Source: Alcaligenaceae bacterium
GTDB taxonomy: Bacteria; Pseudomonadota; Gammaproteobacteria; Burkholderiales; Burkholderiaceae_B
DNA length: 64,000 bases
Assembly (NCBI GenBank): GCA_013416435.1
Contig: JACCEN010000007.1
Span: 124,001-188,000 of the forward strand
Direction of reading: 5' to 3'
The notes below the pieces were generated by a model. That model ran no database searches. It had not been told where the DNA came from and saw only the letters and a program-made list of their open reading frames with translations. The position numbers and the translations under genes are program-made. Every line of letters starts with the position of its first letter. The first letter of the stretch is position 1. Shown here piece by piece: positions 57,402-64,000 of this stretch.

Positions 57402-58398
57402 TCGTCCCTTGAGCCTGGACCACCGTTACGGCGATCGCGTTGTACACGTCGTTCGCATTGCACCCGCGCGACAGATCGTTGGCCGGCTTATCCAATCCCT
57501 GCAGCAGCGGCCCGATCGCCGTCGCGTGCCCAAGCCGCTCCGTCAGCTTGTAGCCGATATTGGCGGCATCCAGGTTGGGGAACACGAGCACGTTCGCCTG
57601 TCCGGCGACCTGTGATCCCGGCAGCTTGCTTTGCGCCACCTGCGGAACGATGGCCGCATCCAGCTGGATGTCGCCGTCCACCGCCAGGCCGGGGCGGCGG
57701 GCCCTGAGTTGTTCTGCTGCCTGCCTTACCTTGTCTACGCAGCCATGTCGGGCGCTGCCGCCGGTGGAGAAGGACAGTAGCGCTACCCGTGGTTCGGTGT
57801 CGAGCAGGGCGGTCGCGCTGTCCGCCGCCGCCATGGCGATTTCGGCCAGCTCGTCCGCGTCCGGATCGATGACCAGGCCGCAGTCCGCGAAAATCAGTGC
57901 GTGAGCGTTGGTGTGGAAGGGTTCGTCGCGCAGCATGATGAAAAAGCTCGATACCAGTTTCGTGCCGGGCTTCATGCCGATGATCTGTATGGCGTTGCGA
58001 ACCACGTCGGCCGTGGTGTGGACCGCGCCTGCGACGGAACCATCGACGTGTCCCAGACGCAGCAGGAGCATGGCGAAGACCAGGGGCTCGAGAATGGCGG
58101 CTTCGGCCTGTTGCAAGCTCATGCCGCGCTTGGCGCGCAGGCGGGCCAGCTCTTGCGCGAAGGAGGGCGCAAGCGAGGACTGCTGCGGATCGATGACTTC
58201 GATGTGCGGATCGCTCCAGCCATGGTGCTCCAGCGCGCGGGCGATCCGTTCGCCGTCGCCGACCAGCGAAATGCGGGCCAGCCCCTCGGCAGCCGCCTTG
58301 TGGGCGGCTTCGAGTATGCGCGGGTCATCGCCTTCGCACAGCACGATGCGCATCGGGTTCAGTCGGGCTTTGCGAAGGATGGCATCGAGCAGACTCAT
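57376..58398 (-). CDS. pta: phosphate acetyltransferase, repeat-encoded C-terminus
   Basis: A 340-residue single-domain Pta (short type): RIVLCEGDDPRILEAA, GSVAGAVHTTADVVRNAIQIIG, VALLSFSTGGSARHG, DGDIQLDAAIVPQVA and VLVFPNLDAANIGYKL are family signatures. It turns acetyl phosphate and CoA into acetyl-CoA. Lying 22 bp after xsc on the same strand, it handles the acetyl phosphate from sulfoacetaldehyde breakdown. The last nine residues (TRGQTPYGV) and stop are encoded by the palindromic repeat; the normal end is near residue 331. Confidence 0.93.
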   Translation of the reverse strand: MSLLDAILRKARLNPMRIVLCEGDDPRILEAAHKAAAEGLARISLVGDGERIARALEHHGWSDPHIEVIDPQQSSLAPSFAQELARLRAKRGMSLQQAEAAILEPLVFAMLLLRLGHVDGSVAGAVHTTADVVRNAIQIIGMKPGTKLVSSFFIMLRDEPFHTNAHALIFADCGLVIDPDADELAEIAMAAADSATALLDTEPRVALLSFSTGGSARHGCVDKVRQAAEQLRARRPGLAVDGDIQLDAAIVPQVAQSKLPGSQVAGQANVLVFPNLDAANIGYKLTERLGHATAIGPLLQGLDKPANDLSRGCNANDVYNAIAVTVVQAQGTRGQTPYGV

Positions 58399-58420
58399 GG
58401 CTGGCCTTCTCCGTCAACGT

Positions 58421-60217
58421 TCAGACATAGTCCTTGTATTTGTCGAGGAAGCGGACCGGCTTGGACAGGGCGTCGCGGCGGAAGGGGTCCCCCAGCTCGC
58501 GCGTGCACATGATTTCCACGACGGTGGTCTTGCCCTCGTTCATTTGCATGTCGATGGCTTTCTTGAGTGCGGGGCCGACGTCTTCGAGCTTGTCGACCAC
58601 GATGCCTTCCGCGCCCATGGCCCGTGCAATGCCGGCGAAGCTTTGGTTGTCGAGCTCGCCAGCCACGAAACGCCGGTTGTAGAAGTCCACCTGGTTCTTC
58701 TTTTCGGCACCCCACTGCCGATTATGGAAAACCACGGCGGTGACCGGAATGTCGTGGCGCACGCAAGTCATGATTTCGGACATGCTCATGCCCCAGGCGC
58801 CGTCCCCCGCATAGGCGATGGCGGGGCGATCGGGCGCGGCCACTTTCGCGCCGATGATGGTGGGAAGGGCGTAGCCGCAGTTGCCCCAGCTCATGGGCGC
58901 GAAGAAGCTGCGCGGCCTTTCGAAGCGCAGATAGCTGTTGGCCACCGAGTTGATGTTGCCGATGTCGGTGGAGACCATGGCGTTCTCGGGCATGGCTTTT
59001 TCGAGCTCGCGCAGTACCTGGCGGGGATGCAGGTAGTTGCCCGGTTCTCCTTTCTGTTCTTCGATCATGTCCAGGCTGAACGAGTCGCGCTCATGGGTCC
59101 ATTCGTCCAGCTCTTTTTCCCAGGCTTCTTTTTCGGCCTTGATCTTGCCGGCGCGTTCGTCCTTGGTGGCATCGCAGGCCAGGCTGCGGTCTTGCAGGCG
59201 CTTGGTCAGGGCCACGGCCGCTGCCTTGGCATCGCCGCAGATGCCGACGGTGATTTTCTTGACCAGCCCCAGCATCTTGTGATCGGCGTCGATCTGGATG
59301 ATCTTGGCGTTCTTGGGCCAGTAATCCATGCCGTGCTGGGGAAGGGTGCCGAAAGGCCCCAGTCGCGTGCCCAGCGCGAGGACGACGTCGGCTTGCGAAA
59401 TGAGCTTCATGGCGGCCTTCGAGCCCTGGTATCCCAGGGGGCCGCACCATAGCGGATGGCTGGCGGGAAATGAGTCGTTATGCAAGTAGCTGTTGACAAC
59501 GGGCGCGCCCAGGCGCTCGGCCAGCGCCTTGCATTCTTCCATGCCGTCGGCCATGACGACGCCGCCGCCTGAAATGATCACGGGGAATTTGGCGGTCGCC
59601 AATAGGTCGGCCGCTTCGTCCAGGGTTTTGTCCCCGCCGGGACCACGGTCCAGGCGTTGCGGACGCGGGATCTCGGCCTTGATTTCGCCGTAGAAGTAGT
59701 CGCGCGGAATGTTCAGCTGCGTGGGCCCCATCTCGGACAGGGCGCGGTCAAAGCAGCGGCCGGTGAACTCGGCCATGCGGGCGGGGTTGGTGACATGACC
59801 CTGGTACTTGGTGAATTCCTGGAACATGGGCAACTGGTTGCCTTCCTGGAAGCCGCCCAGGCCTATGCCCATGGTGCCCGCTTCGGGCGTGACGATGACG
59901 ACCGGGGAATGCGCCCAGTACGCCGCCGCGATGGCGGTGACGCAGTTGCTGATGCCGGGGCCGTTCTGCCCGATGACGACGCCGTGCCGCCCGCTGACTC
60001 GCGCGTAGCCGTCGGCCATGTGCCCCGCGCCTTGTTCATGGACCACCGGGATGAGCCGGATGCCCGCGGGCGCGAAGATGTCCATGGCGTCCATGAAGGC
60101 AGAGCCCATGATGCCGAAGATTTCGCGGACGCCGTTGGCGACCAGCGTTTCGACGAAGGCCTCGGACGGTGTCATTTTCTGAACGCCGCTGACGGGTTCT
60201 CGGTTGTCTGTTTGCAT
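58421..60217 (-). CDS. xsc: sulfoacetaldehyde acetyltransferase
   Basis: A 598-residue thiamine-diphosphate enzyme that converts sulfoacetaldehyde and phosphate to acetyl phosphate and sulfite. KMTPSEAFVETLVANGVREIFGIMGSAFMDAMDIF is diagnostic of Xsc versus acetolactate synthases. The activating Glu61 is in HEQGAGHMADGYAR and the ThDP motif starts at GDG 471-473 (GDGAWGMSMSE). The start at 60217 has AGGA 9-10 nt upstream; MTPSEAF (residue 15) is an alternative. It forms an operon with pta and is divergent from tauXY. Confidence 0.95.
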   Translation of the reverse strand: MQTDNREPVSGVQKMTPSEAFVETLVANGVREIFGIMGSAFMDAMDIFAPAGIRLIPVVHEQGAGHMADGYARVSGRHGVVIGQNGPGISNCVTAIAAAYWAHSPVVIVTPEAGTMGIGLGGFQEGNQLPMFQEFTKYQGHVTNPARMAEFTGRCFDRALSEMGPTQLNIPRDYFYGEIKAEIPRPQRLDRGPGGDKTLDEAADLLATAKFPVIISGGGVVMADGMEECKALAERLGAPVVNSYLHNDSFPASHPLWCGPLGYQGSKAAMKLISQADVVLALGTRLGPFGTLPQHGMDYWPKNAKIIQIDADHKMLGLVKKITVGICGDAKAAAVALTKRLQDRSLACDATKDERAGKIKAEKEAWEKELDEWTHERDSFSLDMIEEQKGEPGNYLHPRQVLRELEKAMPENAMVSTDIGNINSVANSYLRFERPRSFFAPMSWGNCGYALPTIIGAKVAAPDRPAIAYAGDGAWGMSMSEIMTCVRHDIPVTAVVFHNRQWGAEKKNQVDFYNRRFVAGELDNQSFAGIARAMGAEGIVVDKLEDVGPALKKAIDMQMNEGKTTVVEIMCTRELGDPFRRDALSKPVRFLDKYKDYV

Positions 60218-60584
60218 GGCAATAAGTCCTGTAGAGGTAGCGAGGAGAAAAATCCGGCGCGATCGAGCTGCTTAAATAACCAAAAGTGAAATAATTGGTT
60301 CCGTTATTTGTTTTATGGCTCAATTTTAAGGGGAGGGATTGAAATGTCAATTTCATTTACCGTTTTCGGAATGAATAATACTGATTTAGGTGAAAACACC
60401 TAGGGCTTGCGTCGCTGCCCTTTCAGCGTTGGCAGGCTCTGAAAGAGGACATGCTGCACGCCGGGCGGGAACTGGCTCATGCGAAACGTCCGCTCTGGCT
60501 CTAGCCCCGCAGCGGCGGATCTTCTACCTTACGAGGCAATGGGGCGGCGAGCGTACGCCCCGAATCGACAGGGAGACCACAGGA
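60218..60584. promoter_or_regulatory. control region between xsc and tauX with three palindromes
   Basis: The 367-bp AT-rich gap contains AACCAA (60278-60283) facing TTGGTT (60295-60300), flanked by AAATAAC (60274-60280) and GTTATTT (60303-60309); TGAAAT-gtca-ATTTCA (60340-60355); and TAGGTG-aaaa-CACCTA (60387-60402). These are candidates for binding by the MocR-type regulator encoded nearby, controlling both divergent units. No sizeable gene is present. Exact promoters were not resolved. Confidence 0.6.
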
Positions 60585-60977
60585 ATGTCCGATGAAGATC
60601 TGGTGACGCGCATCAAGGCGTTTGGCGATGCCTGGAATCGGCACGATATCGACGCGCTGATGTCGTTCATGCACGAAAACTGCGTATTCGAAACGGTGGC
60701 GGGGCCCGAGGCCCACGGTTCGCGGCATGAAGGCATGACTGCCGTGCGCAAGGCTTTCGAAGCGGCATGGCAAACGATACCCGACGCACAATGGCTCAAC
60801 GCCCGGTGCTGGGCGCATGGGGACAAGGGCGTGATGGAGTCCACGTTCACCGGGACGGCCGCCGACGGCTCCCGCATCGAAGCCAATATGGTGGATCTGC
60901 TCGAGTTTCGCGACGGCAAGATCATCCTGAAGAACGCATTCCGCAAGAACCGGCCGCACCTGCCGGCCCGAGGCTGA
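60585..60977 (+). CDS. tauX: taurine dehydrogenase small subunit (SnoaL-like)
   Basis: About 130 residues from ATG 60585, with GGGAG (60571-60575) 9 nt before; the frame is open upstream but lacks a better start. The protein is a SnoaL/NTF2-like fold (VTRIKAFGDAWNRHDIDALMSFMHENCVFETVAGPEAHGS). With the neighbouring flavoprotein 26 bp downstream it matches TauXY, the two-subunit taurine dehydrogenase that deaminates taurine to sulfoacetaldehyde with a cytochrome-type acceptor. The assignment rests largely on gene context. Confidence 0.82.
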   Translation: MSDEDLVTRIKAFGDAWNRHDIDALMSFMHENCVFETVAGPEAHGSRHEGMTAVRKAFEAAWQTIPDAQWLNARCWAHGDKGVMESTFTGTAADGSRIEANMVDLLEFRDGKIILKNAFRKNRPHLPARG

Positions 60978-61003
60978 AGTTCCTTGTCTGTTACGGAGTC
61001 GTG

Positions 61004-62413
61004 ATGGCAGCCATTCCTGAATTTGCGGACCCTTCGTCGCCGGAGGGATTCCCAGAAAGCCCCTATGATCCCAGGTACGATCCACTGGTCTCCAAGACCG
61101 GTTGCGGCCAGGCCTATGCGCCGACTTACTGGGTCGGCACCGCAGGTCCTCCACCGGAAGACGATGGCCCGGTCCGCAACGATTTCGATGCCGATGTCGT
61201 CGTCATCGGATCCGGCTTCACCGGTCTGGTCACTGCATTGAATCTTGCCAAAGAGCACGGCGTCTCGGCGGTGGTGCTGGAAGCCAACCGCGCGGTATGG
61301 GGCTGCTCGAGCCGCAACGGCGGGCAGGGGCAGAACGCTTCCGGCCGCCTGTATCGTTCCCAGTGGATACAGCGCTGGGGGCTGGATGTCGCCAAGCGGC
61401 TCGACGCCGAAATCCGGGAAGGCTTCGAATACTGGCAAAGCCTGGTGGCGACCATAGACTGCGACGCGCAGCCGGGCGGCCATCTGTATACGGCACACAG
61501 GCCCAAGAAACTGGCTTTCCTGCAGAACGAGTGCCGCGTCATGCGCGACGTCTTCGGATACGATACCCGCATGCTCAGCCGCGAAGCGCTGCACGAGCGC
61601 TATGTCGAGGATCAGGAGGCGGTAGGGGCGCTGCATGAGCAGGAAGGGGTGGGCGTGCATCCGCTCAAGCTCGCCTTCGGTTATATCCGCCAGGCGCGCG
61701 CGCTGGGCGTGAAAATACATCCGTGCAGCCCAGTGCTCGGCTGGGAGACCCGCGACGGCATCCATCATCTGCGTACGCCGGGCGGTACGGTCCGTGCCCG
61801 CAGGGTGGCGGTGGCAACGGGCGGCTATACGCCGCAGGGGCTGCATCCGTCGCTGACCAACCGCATGATGCCCATTTTGTCGAATTCCATGGTGACCCGG
61901 CCCCTGACGGCCGATGAACGTGCCGAAGCCGGCCTCAAGAGCACCGTATTCATCACCGATACACGAACCCTGCGTTTCTATTATCGGCTGCTGCCCGATG
62001 GGTCCATGCAAATCGGCAGCCGCAGCGCGCTGACCGGGGCGGACGCACAGAACGGGCGGCACCTTGAGCTCTTGAAGAACGGCTTGTACAGGAAGTTTCC
62101 GCGCCTGCGTGATGTTCCCATCGCTTATTCATGGTGGGGCTGGGTCGACGTCAGCCACGACATGATGCCGCGCGTGGTCCAGCCCAATCCCGACGAGCTC
62201 GTGTTCTATGCTTTCGGATACGGAGGCAACGGGGTGTCGTCGTCCGCCAATGCGGGGCGCCGGCTGGCGGAGCGTGTTGTGGGCAAGGACGGGAAGCAGT
62301 GGGACCTGCCCATCTACAACAGCCCCTTGCCCGGTCACTTGTTCGCGCCGTTCCGACGTCTCGGGCAGGCCATACTCTACAAGTATTATTACTTGCGGGA
62401 CGAAGTCCTGTGA
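61004..62413 (+). CDS. tauY: taurine dehydrogenase large subunit, FAD-dependent oxidoreductase
   Basis: A 469-residue DAO-family flavoprotein. GGAG (60995-60998) favours the ATG at 61004 over the GTG at 61001. The FAD motif GSGFTG is at 69-74 after a ~60-residue N-terminal segment, followed by LEANRAVWGCSSRNGGQGQNASGR, and the C-terminal FYAFGYGGNGVSSSANAGRRLAE closes the flavin site. Similar proteins include gamma-glutamylputrescine oxidases, but position between tauX and a MocR regulator and opposite xsc supports TauY. It ends 16 bp from the convergent regulator gene, without a palindromic repeat. Confidence 0.85.
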   Translation: MAAIPEFADPSSPEGFPESPYDPRYDPLVSKTGCGQAYAPTYWVGTAGPPPEDDGPVRNDFDADVVVIGSGFTGLVTALNLAKEHGVSAVVLEANRAVWGCSSRNGGQGQNASGRLYRSQWIQRWGLDVAKRLDAEIREGFEYWQSLVATIDCDAQPGGHLYTAHRPKKLAFLQNECRVMRDVFGYDTRMLSREALHERYVEDQEAVGALHEQEGVGVHPLKLAFGYIRQARALGVKIHPCSPVLGWETRDGIHHLRTPGGTVRARRVAVATGGYTPQGLHPSLTNRMMPILSNSMVTRPLTADERAEAGLKSTVFITDTRTLRFYYRLLPDGSMQIGSRSALTGADAQNGRHLELLKNGLYRKFPRLRDVPIAYSWWGWVDVSHDMMPRVVQPNPDELVFYAFGYGGNGVSSSANAGRRLAERVVGKDGKQWDLPIYNSPLPGHLFAPFRRLGQAILYKYYYLRDEVL

Positions 62414-62429
62414 CTATGTGCCGGCATGC

Positions 62430-63944
62430 TCATTCGTAAAGCTTGCGATAGACGCCGGCCAGCTTGGCGATGCCGGCCGGGATCTTCTCGATATCGATGG
62501 ATGCGAAGCCGATGCGGATATCGTTATTCTTTCCCGGGCCCGGGGTATGGTAGAAAACATGGCCCGGCTCGATGACCACGCCGACGTCAAGGGCTGCGCG
62601 TGCCAGCTGTTCGGTATCGACATGGGCGGGCGCCCTCACCCAGCTTGATGAGCCGCCCGTAATGGGTACCATGCTGAATTCGGGCAGGCTCGAAGCCAGC
62701 GCTTCGGTCAGCGCCCGCGCGCGATCCTGGTAGCTCAACGACAGCCGCCGCAACAACGCGTGGTGGTGCCCCAACGAAATGAACAAGGCGAACGCCCGTT
62801 GTATATAGGCGGACGGATGGCGCAGCATCAGGCGCCGCAGCGCACGCAGTTCGTGGGTAAGCTCGGCAGGCGCCACGATATAGCCTATGCGCAGCCCCGG
62901 AGCGAAGCTTTTGGAAAGGCTGCCCACATAGATGACGCGACCATGCTTGTCCAGGCTTTTGAGGGCCGGCGTTGGCTGGTTGTCGTAGCGGTTTTCAGTT
63001 TCGTAGTCATCTTCGATGATGATGCTGTCCGACCTGGCGGCCAGTTCCAGCAAGGCCTCGCGCCGCTCGATGGGCATGGTGACGGTGGTGGGGCACTGGT
63101 GGCTGGGGGTGACGAAGATATAGTCGCAGGCGGTGAGTTCGGGCGTGATGCAAAGGCCGTCTTCATCCACGGGCAGCGGCATCAGCCTGTCGCTTCGATG
63201 GGCGAAGGTATTGCGCGCATCCGGATAGCCCGGATCCTCCATGCCGACCACGGTATGGGCATGTATCAGCAGGTCGGCCAATAGATACAGCGCATGCTGT
63301 GCGCCAACGGTAATCACGATTTCATCTTTTTCCGCCCATACGCCGCGGCGCGGCAGCACCTGGGTGCGGATTTCTTCGATCAGGGCGGCATCGTCGTTGG
63401 TGATGAGGTCGGGGGCCCAGCTGCGTATGTCGAGCACGGACAGCGCCCGGGTACAGCATTCGCGCCATTCCGCGGTGGGAAACTGGGCCGCGTCGAATTG
63501 CGCATACACGAATGGGTAGGGCATGCTTTGCCAGTTTTCCGGCTTGACGATGTTGCGCTGCCGGGACGGGTGGAACACGACGCGCTGATGCCATCTTGCG
63601 GTGTAGTGGTGGCGGGATGGGTTTTCGGGTTCGATCGGCGCTGCGACATGGCTTTTGCGTACGTCGTCGCAAACGAAATGCCCGCTGCGTTCGCGCGACA
63701 CCAGATAGCCCTCGGAGACGAGTTGCTGGTACGCGAACACAACGGTGTTGCGGGCAACGCCGAGGCTGTCCGCGAGTAGGCGGCTGGACGGGACGGGGGC
63801 GCCGGGCGGCAGGTGGCCGGAAAGTATGGCCGATACGAGCATCTGCCGGATGCGCCCCTGCAGGCTGAGGCCAGACTCGCCCACTCGCTCGAAGAGCGAT
63901 GTCCATAGAACGGTGGAGATGGGCGCGGAGGCGGGTACTTGCAT
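62430..63944 (-). CDS. tauR: MocR-type (GntR/aminotransferase fusion) regulator, probable TauR
   Basis: A 504-residue fusion of a GntR winged helix (about 26-92, LQGRIRQMLVSAILSGHLPPGAPVPSSRLLADSLGVARNTVVFAYQQLVSEGYLVSRERSGHFV) and a fold-I aminotransferase-like domain with the PLP lysine Lys345 in SLSKSFAPGLRIG. TauR, the activator of taurine genes in Rhodobacter, is of this class and needs taurine as effector. Cluster context supports that role. Transporter genes for taurine are not in the window and may lie beyond the right end. Confidence 0.82.
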   Translation of the reverse strand: MQVPASAPISTVLWTSLFERVGESGLSLQGRIRQMLVSAILSGHLPPGAPVPSSRLLADSLGVARNTVVFAYQQLVSEGYLVSRERSGHFVCDDVRKSHVAAPIEPENPSRHHYTARWHQRVVFHPSRQRNIVKPENWQSMPYPFVYAQFDAAQFPTAEWRECCTRALSVLDIRSWAPDLITNDDAALIEEIRTQVLPRRGVWAEKDEIVITVGAQHALYLLADLLIHAHTVVGMEDPGYPDARNTFAHRSDRLMPLPVDEDGLCITPELTACDYIFVTPSHQCPTTVTMPIERREALLELAARSDSIIIEDDYETENRYDNQPTPALKSLDKHGRVIYVGSLSKSFAPGLRIGYIVAPAELTHELRALRRLMLRHPSAYIQRAFALFISLGHHHALLRRLSLSYQDRARALTEALASSLPEFSMVPITGGSSSWVRAPAHVDTEQLARAALDVGVVIEPGHVFYHTPGPGKNNDIRIGFASIDIEKIPAGIAKLAGVYRKLYE

Positions 63945-63981
63945 GGATTTGATGATAGCCCAAGAAGGCAGGCCCTGGTAT

Positions 63982-64000
63982 GGGGTCAGACCCCGTACGG
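63982..64000. repeat. palindromic gene-end repeat cut by the window end
   Basis: The left arm GGGGTCAGACCCC (63982-63994), centre GTAC and first right-arm bases are visible. It lies upstream of the tauR start, so what is on its other side decides whether it too marks a gene end. Confidence 0.9.

Noticed and set aside
58421-60217. xsc considered as acetolactate synthase or another ThDP enzyme
   Set aside because: The Xsc-type N-terminus, the following pta and the tauXY/tauR neighbours fit sulfoacetaldehyde acetyltransferase better.

Overview
The window is a GC-rich chromosomal segment of a betaproteobacterium. Gene content and order (scpB-rluB / rimP-nusA-infB-rbfA-truB-typA; divergent bamD|rluD-pgeF followed by phaC-phaB-phaR; pyrG-kdsA-DUF1330; sucA-sucB-lpdA-zapE) fit the Burkholderiales, most likely the Alcaligenaceae (relatives of Bordetella, Achromobacter and Pusillimonas). 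The genus cannot be fixed from sequence alone. There is no prophage, no insertion sequence with a transposase, no rRNA and no CRISPR array. One tRNA gene is present, for initiator methionine.

Layout. 1-8.7 kb: the end of a methylmalonate-semialdehyde dehydrogenase gene, a CysB-type regulator, a DUF2325 gene with a Fur-like site, an NlpC/P60 lipoprotein, a GlcG-like protein with an UMF1 transporter, acetyl-CoA synthetase and an EamA transporter. 8.7-14.3 kb: ETF-ubiquinone oxidoreductase, a thioesterase, a 3-oxoacid CoA-transferase pair and a long aminopeptidase P. 14.4-17.3 kb: pyrG-kdsA-DUF1330. 17.4-28.3 kb: malic enzyme, the complete 2-oxoglutarate dehydrogenase complex, zapE and trpS. 28.3-42 kb: tex with a small unknown gene, a YoaA-like helicase, bamD, rluD, pgeF, polyhydroxyalkanoate genes, an acyltransferase-like gene and a CobW-family GTPase. 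42.5-53.5 kb: initiator tRNA, chromosome segregation, ribosome modification and the transcription/translation-factor operon. 53.7-57.3 kb: an IclR regulator with cobS- and cobT-like genes. 57.4-64 kb: a taurine-degradation cluster.

The taurine cluster (pta-xsc on minus, tauX-tauY on plus, a MocR/TauR-type regulator on minus) encodes a full route: taurine dehydrogenase gives sulfoacetaldehyde, Xsc gives acetyl phosphate plus sulfite, and Pta gives acetyl-CoA. Acetyl-CoA and succinyl-CoA metabolism recur across the window (acs, scoAB, sucAB-lpdA, phaCB, pta).

The most unusual signal is a dispersed 30-bp palindrome, two 13-bp arms (GGGGTCAGACCCC and its complement) around a 4-nt centre. I count 25 complete or nearly complete copies, one cut by the window end, and about six half copies, in 11 clusters. 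The copies lie at gene ends: 7 of the 9 convergent gene junctions carry them and none of the 8 divergent junctions does. Several start exactly at a stop codon, arm changes are often compensated, and in at least four genes the repeat supplies the last residues or the stop codon. Further points of interest are intrinsic terminators directly in front of start codons (cysB-like, eamA, rimP) and palindromes in the xsc-tauX control region.
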